From Plectrocnemia conspersa (Eukaryota > Arthropoda > Insecta > Trichoptera > Polycentropodidae), in assembly GCA_009617715.1 (NCBI GenBank), contig VTFK01000024.1, positions 186,001-250,000 of the forward strand: DNA of 64,000 nt, read 5' to 3'. The position numbers and the translations under genes were made by a program. The notes beneath the pieces are model-generated. The model did not search any database. It was not told the origin of the DNA and worked only from the letters and a program-made list of their open reading frames with translations. How positions within the stretch are numbered: the first letter of the stretch is position 1; each line of letters begins with the position of its first letter. Below are positions 10,073 to 23,677 of this stretch, piece by piece.

Positions 10073-13000
10073 ATGAAGTCCGAAGAGTCAAATGTGGAAT
10101 TTAAAGGTAATTGAGCGAATGAATCCTAAACTTTTTTCTAATATAAACTTATCTTTTACTATATATAATGCATCGCTTATTGACTAAGTGTAATGTCAAT
10201 TAATTTATCATTGAAGTTGAACATTAATATCTTTCAGGGGTCGTGAACGCTTTGCTCGAGTCAATGTTGGATAAGAGCGAAGCTGTTAATTTAGCTTTGC
10301 AGAAATCGTTATGTAAAATTTCTAATACGACTGACGTAAACATTGTTTTATTGACTTGTTGTGAATTTTTAAAAAGCAAGAAGAAACTTCAGAGCGATCA
10401 TGTCGGAAACGTTCTAAGGTTAGTTACTATGGCGTATATGCTAATTTAAAATTATTAATTAAAACATTACTTATAGCACAATGGAGCAGATTTGTTTGAT
10501 AAAAGCGCCAATTTTAGAGGAGAGTACCATCGATTCTTTGATTGAGTTTGTGATAGCTGAAATGACGTCAAGTACTGATTACGTTCCGGCTGTGCAGATT
10601 TCGGCAGCTGGAATATTGGTGGCCTTAGGAAACGTCAATATTGAAAAGGTTTGTTATTTAATTAATTTTTTATGTCAAGTCTTGTTTTTTAATTTATTTT
10701 TTATGTTTATTAGGTCATCACACCAGTGATGGATATTTTGAAACCAAGTATAATACCACATTATACAATTCCTCATTCACTAGGAGCATTGGCAATCACA
10801 AATATCAATGGAGTGATTCCGTTTATAAAGATCATCTTAGCAAAAATGCTACCAACTCTTGGAATGATTAAATTAGATCCGCTAAGACAAGCTTTTGCTT
10901 ATGGTATGATTATAAATTAAAATTATTAAGTGTGCATTTGATTTTTACGTTTTTTTAGTGGATATTCAAATCAAAAACTTTTACATCCTACTATATTTAC
11001 ACAATAATTTTGTGTTTTTGCGATAAAGATGTGATTAATTGATCCATATGTGGAATTACACACTGATTTTAACTAGCTAGTTTTTCCTTATAATGGTTAT
11101 TTTATTTTATCAATACTTTTGTCATTTGCCCCTCCTTGAATTTGGTTAAAAAAATGCATGTAATTTAATGAAATAGTATAAATTTTAATGAAATCGAAAT
11201 ATTTTTTATTGCATTGGTCAAAATATATTCAAACCGAATTTTGGTCAATATGAGGGCGCAAAAACAATTATCACTTTTCAGTAGTCAAAAATTCCCATAA
11301 AAATCAATAAAATCGTGTGCGCGCCGTCGCAGTGAGACTGCTTGGTAACGAGTGTTCCCACTGCGACAGCGACAACACGATTTTATTGCCTTTGACGTGG
11401 ATTTTTGACTTCTGAAAAGGGATATTTTTTTGCGCTCTCCTATTGATCAAATCGGTTTAGATATGTAATATTGCTATAAAAAGTCTTAATATGAAAGCTA
11501 GATAATCGAGCGTTTCCACTGCGACGGCGACGCCACGATTTTATTGCTTTTGATATGGATTCTAATCAGGGACCTGTTTGAATTTGGCTAGAAAAATGCA
11601 TAATTTAATGAAATATTACGAGTCTTAATGAAATGGAAATATTAAAAACGACCACTGACTGGCAAATTTCCTCCCCCCCTACCCCTGGAAAAAAATGAAA
11701 TGATGTCCTTGAAAATAAGTATTAGACTCATGATTGTGATTATAATTTTTTAAATATTTACAAATGGGACAATATATTTATTATTGTTTAGACGAGTACA
11801 ATACATTGTTTAGTGGTGACAAATGGTTATAGAAGTTTTGACCAAAGTGATTTATGGTCTGTGGTGGTCATTGTTTATGTCCGGCTTTTGGGTAATTCTT
11901 ACAAAAAATAAAATAGTAGAAAATATTTTGAGTATCTTATCAAACAAAGTCAAGTGTGAAGAAAATTAAAAAAAAATAACGAAATCTAAAACTCATGTAT
12001 TTAATTGGAACACAATGATAAATATGATAATTTTACATATAAATCTATTGATCTTATCTTTGTAGCAATGATTTTATTTCAAAATTATATAAAATAATAA
12101 TATAAATATTTTATTTTCAGCTTTAGGCAATTTTTCAATTGCTTTCATCGATTACAACAGCAATAATAAAGACTCGGAAGTAAAACTCGATTCTTTATCT
12201 ACAGAATTTTCGATTTGTTACGACGTCCTATTCCATTATTGGCTCCACTCGAACGAACCATCCGTCACAATCAACGTATTGCAAGCTTTGGGACCGATGA
12301 TCAATTTAATTACAGTTGAGAAACATACCGAACTAATGCCAAAGTTGATATCGACTATTCTATCTTTATATAAAAGGCTCAATCTTGATTCTTTCTATGT
12401 GACGCAAGCTTTATCGTACATTTTAACTAAATCTATACAAGTTCCTAATTTGCTCACGTCGGCAATGGTAGAAACGATCAGTTCTAACCTGTTTATGCAT
12501 ATTCAAACACTACCGGATTACGATCAATCGCCGAAGATAAAAAATCATTTCGAAACTTTAAGATGCTACGATATTTTAGTATCAAGTTTTTCTAACTGTA
12601 CACTCGAGTTTCTCTATTATCGTTCTAAGATACATAATGACGAAGATAAAATGAAGGTTATTGTCATTTTGACGCATCTACTCGTATCGTCCGAGAAAGA
12701 AGTAGCGCCGAATTTTATCACATTCTTGAAAGAAATGATCAAGAGTGATACCAGTATCAAGATGAAAAGAATTATATTGAAAGCTACGGTTGCTTTGGCT
12801 TATAAACAAAACCTATTAGAAGCCGACAATAGCGTGTTGATCGATTTCATAATGAAGATCATTTGTAGTTCTGGTGAAAATCTGACGCAAACGAGCGACA
12901 ATAAAGAAATGAACGATCTATACAACGATTACGAAAGTTCTTTATATTTATTATCGTCTACAGTTACGAATATTAAGCCGATACTTTGGCCATTGCTCTT

Positions 13001-16000
13001 GAAATATCTGATGAGCAGTAAAGATAATCATTCGACGGCGATCATCATTAAATGTTTGATTCAGTTATTGCAGCCGGATGAAACTGAAGATGGAAAGATT
13101 TTAGATATCAAAGTAGAAAAGCCCACCAATGAGTCTATATTTGTTAGGTGTTTGTCGCTATTGAATCGGTCTTATGATAATAAAATGTTTAATGGACTAT
13201 TGGCATTTTTGTCGAAGTACTGTGGAAATATCCATAAAGACTTGGCCATCTCTTGGGAGTTGGATTTGAGACATTTGTTTACATATTTGGGGACAAATGG
13301 GTTTAAAAATACTGTATGGGAATCAATGGTTTTAGATCTGTTCCGATCCGCTTTGTTTTTAGTCAATGATAACTATTGGATACAAAAGGTTTCGCATGAG
13401 ATCTTAGAACAGATACATCAGAATGAACATAATATAGCACAGAAGGGGATTCTATATAAATTCTTGGCTATTTTGCTTTGTAATATGATTGATGTTGAAA
13501 ACGTAGATCAAAGATTGGACGTGTTCTTTAATGCTTTACCGAATAGTGTAGAAGGAGAGAAGAGCTATTTAGCTCAAGCTCTAGGCATTGCTTCGATCAA
13601 GCATGGATTTAAAATAATCGAAAAATTAGATGAGCTATGTAAAGCTATAGATTTAAAGCAATCGAGTAGGTTTTTGAAGTTCAGCTTTATAAAAAGTCAT
13701 AAACATGAGATGACTATGAATAATACGAAGCACATTCTCACGCTATGTTATGGAGAAGTAGCTAAAGAGCTATTGGATGTTAATGTATTAGAAAAACTAG
13801 TGAGGACGTACATGGAAGGCTGTGGAACATCAATCCACTGGATTATTAATATATTGCAGAACAAATCTTCTACTGTTCAGATTATAAATTCTGCGCTGAC
13901 GTCATTATATTTCATTGCAAAGGCAATTAATTCAATTTCGCACAATAATCTGATCTTACAGGAGCGTTGGCAATTGTTGAATTTAGTATTGGATCAAATA
14001 TCCGAAGAAGAATTTGATCCGAATAATTTTGAAGCATTTCCTGCCGTCATCAAAGCTTTATCTTCATTGATATTGTTACAGAAGTATCTGAATCCAGAAG
14101 AGAGGAACGTAGTCTTAAAGATACTTTGCTCAAAAGTGTTCCATTCTATATTAGTCTTGAGCACTAAAATAGCTACTGATAAAGAATTAGAGTATTGCAA
14201 ATCTTATAATCTGATAGAGAACATTAAAATATCTTTCAATTCGCTCCTCAATGATTTTATGGTGCAATCGACTTGTCCTAGCACATTGGATGATATATTA
14301 AGCATCTTGGATCAATGGTTGATCGATGAAAACGTTTATATAAGATACGCTGCTATCATTGCTACTCAATCAACTTTAGATTCATTCATAAAAAACATTA
14401 AGCTCACCTATGAAAATCCTAGTAGATTTAGCCAAAGCGGACAGTTAATTGGTCGATTAGTTCCTAGATGCACGGACGAGAGTACGGCAGTTAGGAAAAT
14501 AGCCGTAGACTCTATCAAAATAGTCATTCAAATAATAGATCTTTATGAAGGTCACATAATCGAGCCGGAGTACGAGAAGCTAATGTCAGATTTGAAAGAT
14601 CAAATGGACACATCAGATGATAAGATATTGACCAAAGTGCTTGATAATGTTGCGAACATAATCGGCGATAAGGTGCAGCATCATCAAATCATAATCTTGA
14701 CTGAAAATCTGTTGGACGGTATGCAAATGCAAGATTCGTCCGACTTAGCGTGTAATGTGGTGCTGAATAATATCTTCAAGAACAAAGGAAACGATTTGTA
14801 TCAAAACGTCGAAGATGTAATGAAGAGTATATTGACAACGTTGCCCAGATTGAAGATGAAAGGAAAGGTTGCACTTCTGAACACGATGCTGACGTTCACC
14901 CAGCATCACCCAAAATCGGTTGTGGCTTTTCTGCTGATGCAGCCTTTGCCATATGATAAGTGAGTAATATAAATTTTTTTAAATGCACATATGCTTTGTA
15001 ACTAAATTATAAAGAAAAACATAGTACCATTGTAAATAAGCCATATTTCTCCGAATTCAGTTCGTCCTTGGCTTGGCGTGTGCCTTGTGTTCACAAGCGA
15101 CATTCAAGGTGTTTCGTTGACCCTCAAACTTTTTATGAAACATTTTTTTGACAAATTTTATTGTGTTCATTACAGTATCCTTAAATGGACAAAAACTTAT
15201 CTTTCAATCTTGTAAGAGGTTATTTTGATGCTGTTGTAATATGATAATTAAAAATGAAATCAAAATATGTCATCTTCCTTAGATTTAATATAATTTTAAG
15301 TGTAACGAAATATTTTCGTTATACTGAAAATTCACTGATTATTTTATATTTAAAATGAAATTTTTTTATGTATTATGTTTTTTTTAGTTGTGTAAACGAA
15401 TGCTGGAGCACTCTAGCTCAAGATTCATCACTTTCGTTATTGATCTTCGACACCTTCCTTAACATTTTAAGTGAAGAAGAAGTCTTCGAAGAATCGTTGA
15501 AATATGAGAGCGCTAAAATCGTCTCCGTCAAATATTTAGCTGTAAGATTTAATTTAAATCTAATACTCTTTTACTTATTATCGTAATTAATTTTCCATGT
15601 TTCTACAATTAGGTCATCAGCGCCATGAGCGAAATGCTGAGTCATCCGGACATGAAGTCTATATGCGAAGACAAGTTTGCCAAACTATTCTCAATGCTAT
15701 ACACCACTTTAGCGTGCTTCGTCGGAGCGTCATCTCCCGCACACTCTCTAAGCTCTGATAAGAGAACTGAAAAGTTTGGATTCATACCAAACAGCCAAAG
15801 TGTGAAGATGTCTCCAGCCAAGATAGCTGTAGACGCCTTGAAAGCTCTTCTCGTGAACGTCAACTGTCCTAAGGTAGATTTAGATTCATTCAATCTGTTT
15901 TATTGATCATCAATAATGTATTATATATTTATATAATAGCTTATAGATGTTGTACTGACGTGTAATGAATTGGAATCTGCGTCATTTTTGAGCAACTTCT

Positions 16001-19000
16001 TTGAGATTGTCGGCATAATGGTGAAGCTGTTTTGTGAAGAGTATCCGTATCTTCTCTTGAAGCTCATCGCATCGCTGAATATCTTTTCGCGTGCTGCTTT
16101 AATATCGCAGAGGATTGCCGTCATTACATTCTTCAACCATTTGGTGTCTTTCAGGTAATTGATAAATTGTTTTAAAGTTTTCCATATCTTCGACCATCCG
16201 ATTTGTTGTCCTGAGATATTTTTTTCTGGAGCTCCTGTCAAGAAAAGATTGCTTAGTTCTTGTAAAATCCAACTTTTTAAATCCTTCATTTTTGTTTGGA
16301 TTAGATGTTCTATACTTTTTAGTCATTTTCTTTTGTTTACTTTCACTGTTTGCCATTCTAGGTTATTGATATCCATTTTTTTGCGATAGGCGCAATGCAC
16401 TCGGTCGACCGTGATAACGATAATTTTTTTGTAAACGCGCACTCATTAATTATACTTGGACTTTGGATTTGCGTTTGCTATTCGAGCGACCGTTTCGATA
16501 AAAAATCGATTTGTAACTCCAAAAAACAACTCGCGGGAGCACAAACAAAAAACAGATACAATGGACTCGAAGAAGACAATGGAACAAATATTAAAACTTG
16601 TATCTGAGATAAATTAAAACCACCAAAGTCAAAGATATTAAATCCTTAATAGCGTTATTAAACTCGTTAACTATTGAATGTACAGTCAAGACAACTAACA
16701 ACAAAGAGGTTAAAATTCAACTAAAAACTGGCGATAAATACAGCATAACCATTAATGCCTTAACCCTTTAGCGCGCAAATTAAAAAAAAAGAAAGAAAGA
16801 AAGACAGAATTTTATTCGCACCAAAATAAACACGAGAGAAACTATAGAGTAGTATTAAAAAATCTACACTCATCGTCCGACCGAGAATCCTTATAGGAAG
16901 AACTAAAAGATAAAAGACATTGTAAGAAATATATATCCAACATTTTAAAAAAAAAACTATCACTGTTTTACATTGAGCTGGAACCAAAACATAATAATAA
17001 AGATATATATATATATATATATATAAAGATATATATATATATATATATATCCACACGTTAAAAACGAAATACCAAACATTTTTGGCATTGTAATTCCCTC
17101 CAGCAATAAATGTATTTCCCAGTTTACTGAAAAAGCATTTTTAGTTTTCTTTTTTAATATTGTACTTTGGGGGACAATACACGGCGGAAAGCGTTAATGC
17201 TGAGCAACGATCTTGAATTTTAACGTTAGTCGCTTGAAGGTATTCTTCTTCGTAATGTTGAATATTGTTTTTTATTATTACTGCTGTACCTCCGTGTGCA
17301 GTTCTGTCTTGGTATCACGAGGAATAAACGCAGTATCTAGGTATTTCGAAGTAAGCTTTTTCTGTAAAATGAGTTTCGGAGACCAGCAAGATGTCTATTT
17401 TGTGTTGTTCGAAAAAAATATTTCTTTTGTGTGTTGCGATAGACCGTTGGCATTCCATATGGAAATATGTAGTAAGACGATAATTTTGAAATTTTAGAAA
17501 TAACTACTGTTAGTAGGTTGAGCAGAGGTAGTTAATGTTGCATTAGCTTTTTCATCATTTTTTTATTTCAGATAAGTTATTATTTTCTTCTAAAATTTTG
17601 GTCAGTTGCGTAGCGTCATTTCTAACATACTGTGTATAATTTGTACAGAGAAAATTTTGAACAAATTATCGAATTGAACATTTCATTGAAAAGCAATAAT
17701 GAAGTAGATCAAGCAGTCCAACACTTAATAAAGACAATTCAAACAGCAGCTTGGAAAGCTACGCTCAATCTTAATACAAATAAAATAATAGAAAATCACC
17801 CTGTAATATTAACAAAAAAAATAACAGAAAAATTTAAGCTAAGGAAAAAGTGGCAACAATGAAGATTACCAAGCGACAAAACAAAATTCAATAAAGCCGT
17901 TAAAAAACTCGAGGCTTTATTAGACAACTTAACAAATGATTCAATTCAAAATTACTTGAAGAACTTGTCGACCTCAAAAAGCAACGACTACACGTTGCAG
18001 AAAGCTACGAAGAAGCTAAAGCAACCCATAATATACTTGTCGCCAATTAGAAACGAAAACAATAAATAAGACAGAAAACAGATAGTAAATAAATAAATAA
18101 AAAATCCTTTATATGCATACTCATTTATTTGTATGTTTGCAGATTGGCTTATAACCATATTTTTTTATTAACAGATGCATCGATAATCTAGTGATGCTCG
18201 ACACTGTTGTGGCAACTCTGAATGCTGGATGGAGAGACACAGCGCTAGAGATCAGAGCTATAAGTCTCTCGGGCTTGAGTAACGTAAAATGTCTTAAAAG
18301 GGAGCAACAAGAACAATTGATGCAATCTGTCATATCGTCTATGTATCACGGATTAGACGACTATCAGGGAAGGTAAAAATGATTGGAATAATATTAACTT
18401 TCTTATTTTAATTGATTAATTAATATTGTTACAGTGTACCAAGAACTAACGTTCCATTAGTGGCGATTATAAGTCTTACGGAATTTTTGGTGCTCGATTT
18501 GATCGACGATAAATTAATTGATTCGTTTACGCCCATCGCTTTGAGAATTAAGGCTTTTATGAACACGGAGAATCCTGTTTTGAGAGAAGCGTCTATTAGA
18601 CTGTTCGGAGAGATCATCTTAAAGCAAAAGTCTGATTCTCTTAGCGAGCAAGCTTTCGTGCTGCTTCCGTGCTTCTTGCTGCATCTAGCCGACGATGATG
18701 AGAACGTCATAAAAGTAATAATTATATTTTTTATATATGATATACCAGAAGCTTATTGTGTTATTGTTTTTAAGGCTTGCAAGCAAACTTTGAAGAAAAT
18801 TTCGCCAACTTTCAACGCCGTAAACTCGAATGCTATGATACAGAATCATTTGATTGATACGGCAAAGTTACACATCAGCGATTTCTTGACGGATTTGATC
18901 AAATGCATTTCGACGGAGTTGCCTCAGAACGTGCCGCAATTGATAGAGAGCACTTCTAACTATTTGAATAGTCCGTGGGATACTATTAGGGCGAAAGCTG

Positions 19001-19239
19001 CTCTTATGATCGGTAAATTATTCAAATTAATAATGTTTCGGATTGTACTATTGATTGATTTATATTTTATTTTAGGATTGTTCTTTACAAACTATGATTT
19101 GGAATCGACGGCCGAAGGCGAGTATGACAAGAGTAAAAAACTAATGACGTCTCGTATGCTGCAACTGTTAAAAGATAAAAATTCTGCTGTTAGAATATCC
19201 GCAGCATCTGCAATCAGCGGCCTTTATCAAACAGTTTAA
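10073..19239 (+). CDS. MROH1: Maestro heat-like repeat-containing protein 1 (12 exons)
   Basis: The coding exons are 10073-10106, 10238-10418, 10477-10648, 10714-10903, 12121-14959, 15388-15541, 15613-15873, 15940-16154, 18175-18372, 18435-18714, 18775-19012 and 19076-19239. They sum to 4926 nt with consistent phases, or 1641 residues, essentially the length of vertebrate MROH1. The N-terminus is the family's (QISAAGILVALG, PHYTIPHSLGALAI, LPTLGMIKLDPLRQAFAY, HYWLHSNEPSV, LQALGPM). The rest is alpha-helical HEAT-type repeats ending LLKDKNSAVRISAASAISGL. Exon 5 alone encodes about 946 codons. MROH1 proteins are large cytosolic HEAT-repeat scaffolds, and work on MROH1 and its worm homologue links them to lysosome scission with Rab7. 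No catalytic motif is expected or seen. Confidence 0.95.
11110..11670. repeat. Duplicated and inverted repeat block in MROH1 intron 4
   Basis: A stretch of about 90 bp at 11125-11215 (TTGAATTTGG, aaaaatgcat, taatttaatgaaat) recurs in imperfect form at 11572-11660. Between them, AATCGTGT...GTCGCAGTG (about 11310-11335) is followed by an inverted copy CACTGCGACAGCGACAACAC (11358-11377) and a further copy CACTGCGACGGCGACGCCAC (11517-11536). This is an unclassified mobile-element remnant with nested direct and inverted copies. Confidence 0.6.
16160..16420 (-). mobile_element. Jockey-like LINE, 5' end of ORF1 (inverted segment)
   Basis: On the minus strand a leader (to about 16380) is followed by ATG and an MDINNLEWQTV-type N-terminus, then a lysine-rich broken frame. 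It looks like the start of a Jockey-clade ORF1. It abuts an ORF1 segment in the opposite orientation. Confidence 0.4.
16490..17000 (+). mobile_element. Jockey-like LINE, ORF1 middle (PRE_C2HC-like)
   Basis: Plus-strand frames give a KNRYNGLEEDN segment, then VKDIKSLIALLNSL and VKIQLKTGDKYSITINAL, then RVVLKNLHSSSDRE and SLFYIELEPKHNNKD. That is the order of the RNA-binding domain preceding the CCHC knuckles in insect Jockey ORF1. Stops and frameshifts are present. It is cut off at the AT microsatellite. Confidence 0.65.
17001..17050. repeat. (AT)n microsatellite
   Basis: Two runs of AT dinucleotides are separated by AAAG. They lie exactly at the junction between opposite-orientation LINE segments. 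Confidence 0.9.
17055..17490 (-). mobile_element. Jockey-like LINE, APE endonuclease (inverted segment)
   Basis: On the minus strand, a ME-WNANG-like start (eroded) is followed by FFEQHKIDILLVSETHFT, then PRYCVY, TAHGGTAVIIKN and LSAVYCPPK. These are the N-terminal motifs of an apurinic-type LINE endonuclease, with the conserved Glu of SETHF visible. The frame is broken and ends at the AT repeat. Confidence 0.7.
17630..18070 (+). mobile_element. Jockey-like LINE, ORF2 linker after the endonuclease
   Basis: The plus-strand frame includes VDQAVQHLIKTIQTAAWKAT and LTKKITEKFKLRKKWQQ, then (shifted) LPSDKTKFNKAVKKL. This is the segment that links endonuclease and reverse transcriptase in Jockey ORF2. 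No reverse transcriptase follows; the fragment ends at an A-rich stretch before MROH1 exon 9. Confidence 0.6.
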
Positions 19240-22200
19240 ATGTGTTTTTATAGTACATAAAGTGGGATACCCAATAGTTTCCAGACGTATTTTTAAAATA
19301 TATTTAAAGTAACTTTGGAATATTGTTTTTACTTCTTTCAGGCTGTTGTGATTCTTGTTGTATCGTATTAACGATTGCTTCAGTGCTCAATGACATTGGA
19401 ACACATAACATTTTATTTTTTCGCTAAAAGTCTTATTACAGGAATCAATTACTATTGGGATTCTGGAAACTTGGATATCCCCTTGTACATGTTAAATGTT
19501 GAGATTTTTATCTATGTGTTAGGAATATACAATTTGTTACAATGCTATAGTGCCAAGTTCAATAAATTTTCTTTCATGTTTGGATATTAATTGAATTAAT
19601 TTATCTGATTTCATAAAAAAAAAAATTTAAATTAATTGAAATACATTCCAATTTTTATATAATAGTGCAATTCTGAGCCATTTTTTTATAATCTACATTA
19701 GATATTATAATTTTATATGTTTATATATACAAAATCATTTTAATTTAAAAACAGATATTCAATATGAACATGGTAAAGGTTTTTTTATTATAATGCCGTC
19801 TTAATGTATATGTATCAATGTTCAATGCAAATTTATGTTTCAAATATATTTTTATATATATATATAAGCACAAAACAGCCTAAGTACTAGTCAAATAAAA
19901 GACTCAAATATGTTTGAATATAATGGATTTATATATTGTTAAAAATATATTCATATGTATTATATGGGAAAATAGCTATTAAAAGTTATTATTTTAATAA
20001 TAATAAAAAAACTATTATATATATTATTTTCACTGCTTTACACAATAATATATTTACATATGTATTTAAAAGATAATCATTATTATACATTTTTATTGAC
20101 TTTCCTTCCACATACATGCCCATTTATTGGTAACAGATATTCTTAATAAATTATAGCGATACAATGCCAACGGTATTTTTGAATTTACGTTTATGAATAT
20201 GTTTTTAACACTTTTTGTATATACATATATGTATGTATATTTTTTAGACCCCAAGGCAAGAATAAGTTGAAAAGTGACAAGCGTTTTTATGCCAATGATC
20301 AGTAGTGATATTGAAAATATTCAACAACTATGCTTCAATAATTCATCAAAATGTTTCCATATCAAATTTTGCTTTCGGTCCGTAATTGTATAGCCAATCT
20401 CGATGATTCGGGCTAGAAATATATTATTATTGTCTGATAAACATTCTTGTTGGTTTGAAAATCAGTAAGATTTGAGGGTTCTAATTATAGTAATTTATCC
20501 CAATTCCTAGCATTTCACACACTATGTTCCGCGGAACATTTGTGTTCCGTGTAAAGTAAATAAGAGTTCCGTGAAAAATATTATCCTGGAATGGTTTTAA
20601 ATGCGGCAAAAGCATGTTCGACTTGACAATTATATCACAGAACACACTTTATTACATACTGGAGTAACATTTCGGAGGAAAAGCACTATTGCAGCTTTTT
20701 ATACTTCGTAGTAAAAAAATATTGTTAAAAACAAATTCTTGTGTATCTGACAGATATTTTTACAAAGTACAATGAAAAGTATATTAGAATTTTTAATTCA
20801 TGAGATAAAATTGAAAAATACAATTCTGAATTTCTGAAGTTGATCAGAATAAGTTTGTTTTTTTGCTTTGAATGAATGCCATATTAAAATAAATTCTAAA
20901 GCAGATGAAGTTTTCATGTACTTTTATAATACTTTGAAGGCTTACAAAAATCATTTTGCAATGGTTAAAAATAACTCGCAGTATTTTTATGAAAGGCATT
21001 CATCACATAACCTCAATTTTTCCGATAAAAAAAGGATTAGATGTAAATAGTTCTACATTTTACCTAATTCTATCACTGATCCATAAGATGAAAGTCATTT
21101 TCGTTATTAAAAAACAAGAAGATTTTAAAACCATTTTTACATATAGAGGGTTTATTTTGATTTATTTAATAATGAATATTATCATTTTGGTGTCTTCATA
21201 TATTCTTGCCCATCCATAATACAACAAAAAATTATATAAGGAACTAAGGAAGAAATCAATAAAAAATAGTTATTGTTTTAAATGTTTTATATATACCCTT
21301 GTATGTATATAAACAAATAAACATGATAAAAATATACATAAAAAAATACAACTTTTTATTTGTGTGTTTGATATTGATTTAAAAAAATATTTATATGTAA
21401 AAATATATTATGTACCAACGAGGCAATAAAACAATAATTGTGCCTTTATATAAATAAATAAAATTGTCTTATATGTTTTGTTTCTTTCATTTTTATTTTT
21501 TAATCACCAAAACAAGCCTCACAAAACGACTCAATAATTTTAAATAATCACACAATCCAAAGCCAAAAAATTTTGAACTCAAAACATACCAACGACAACA
21601 AATAAGTATCAAAATTACACCTGACTATAATTCACTATATAAAAAATATAATCACACGAATTTTTAATAACATAACAAGTACATGAAAAAAAGGAACTGT
21701 TTTTTGTTGCCGTTGATGCAAGCTATATTTACAAGTGTAATTATTTTATGACAAAAAATTATTACTTTTCAAAGAAAAAAATATATTAACTCAATCATAT
21801 TTACATAAGCACATACATACAATATATAGTGTAAAAAAATATTTTCAATTCTTTTATAATTACATTTTTAGTAAGCCATGTTAGAATTTCTAATACACGG
21901 AATCACAGACAAAAAGTACAATAATAATAATAATCAATCTTCATATACATATATCCTATATTTACGCTACTCGGCGCGCCATTTACGCATCACAATGTAT
22001 CAATTTGCATCACTAAACGAAGAGATAAAACCGAGAAGCGTCAGTCGTCTATTCTTACATTATATGAAGAAATACAAACATGAACAAAACATACAAGACG
22101 ATTCACAAAAGTGAACATAGCCTTCGAAATATGAATATGTATGTAAGCATTTGTTCGAAATTCACTTATGCGAATAATTGCTTTTTTTTTATTAAACATT

Positions 22201-23677
22201 TATATAAAAAATATTATTTCAAAACATTACTATATCTATGAATCTAACGATGAGTTTTTATGTTAGACGTAATTCGTATAACTTATGTTAAGTGATTTCT
22301 ATAAAAAAATATAATATTATTATGGCTTTCTAAACCCAAATTAGATAAAACAATAATTTATAATCAATTCTGACGACGCAGATAACGTTGAATAATCAAT
22401 AATTTATATGTAATGTCAAAATTTTGATTAAATTAATTTAATACTAGCAAATTTTCTCTCTAATTTGATTAAATAACTCGTTGCAAGCATTTTGAGATCT
22501 TCTTTAAATTATGAATTAGAGAAATTCTGCTGTAATAGACATTTAATATAAATTAACATTAATTAGGTTAATCTATATAACCTTGGAATAAATCATATAA
22601 AAATTAACTTCATAGTATTCTATGTTTATATTTATACATAGTAAAACCTCAATCATTTTAAATTTACATAAAATATATGAATATAGCAAATATGAAATAA
22701 AAAAAAAAGAAGAAATTTGATTTGTAGTTTAAAACAAATGTCTAATTACGATAATGAGGTAAATACAAGCCTTAAAAGTGCAATAAAATTTGCTCCATTG
22801 TCCCATAAATTTGCAACAGTGTTACATATGAATCAGGCATGCAACACATGCACTGTAGTAGCTTAAAATGGTTGCTGCATTTGTAACATGTACCAAAGTG
22901 GAACAGTAGTAATTTCATTCGTTTTATTGAGATAGACAAGGGGTAGTTATGGAACACTATTAATAGTATGACGTATGTGGTTCTCAAGAATCTAATAAAA
23001 ACGATATGGACTTCTAAGTACAAGTGTTTTGTTGCGACATCGAAGATCTGTCTTGATACTAAGTACAAAAATTATGTTATTTTATTTTTTACTATTTTTT
23101 CAATGATAAAACTGTATAAAAAAAAAAGATCGGAAGACTTAACGAATGACTAACTTTATAAGAGGAAATGCAACAAGACTATTACATGTAGATCAAGATT
23201 TCACTGTATATAAATCACTAATTGTTACTTACACGATATGTTCTTTTCTTACCCTGTATATATGTATTTTCTATTATTTTCATTATATTATAAATATATA
23301 TGTAAATATATACAAACAATAATAATTAAATTCATTAGATCATTGTTAAAGTGGTTGAAAATTATGTAATAAATAAATTATACTTTATGTGCAAACGTTT
23401 AAAACTAGATTAACAATACATTCAAATAATACAAAACAATCCTTACATGCACTTATATACATATGGTCATATAATACATACATACACTGTTTTATATACA
23501 TTAACAATACAAAAAAATCAACAGGACGAAGATGCACCTCAAAAAATGCACTGCAAAAACACAGTCGGTGCTCAAACTGTGTCACACAATTAGATTGTCT
23601 CATAAAAATACTTTTAAATTGATTGAATAAAAAAATATTTATAAGTACTAGATGTCCCAAATTTGGGACTGTTTGTG
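19240..23677. other. Gene-poor AT-rich region between MROH1 and EEPD1 (3' UTRs)
   Basis: This contains the MROH1 3' UTR (an AATAAA at 19561-19566 is a candidate signal) and, on the minus strand, the EEPD1 3' UTR. The two genes converge here. Short ORFs in it have no recognisable domains. Apart from the fragment at 20515-20580, I see nothing that I can name. Confidence 0.5.
20515..20580. mobile_element. Possible hAT terminal fragment
   Basis: A perfect 14-bp palindrome TGTTCCGCGGAACA (20525-20538) is followed by TGTTCCGTG and AGTTCCGTGAA. Repeated GTTCCG-type motifs of this kind occur at ends of some hAT elements. No partner end was found. Confidence 0.35.

Noticed and set aside
15921..16356. 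Minus-strand ORFs overlapping MROH1 exon 8
   Set aside because: The part over exon 8 is a shadow of a conserved coding exon. Only the part from about 16160 upward has LINE-like content.
18715..18774. Continuous coding across the short gap in MROH1
   Set aside because: The frame is open, but the 60 bp have GT/AG borders, are far more AT-rich than the exons, and interrupt a HEAT helix.
21878..22114. 78-codon plus-strand ORF
   Set aside because: Asn/Tyr-rich, low complexity, no domain, no splice context.
22772..23068. 98-codon minus-strand ORF with several Cys
   Set aside because: The Cys spacing fits no known finger. It lies in what is probably the EEPD1 3' UTR.
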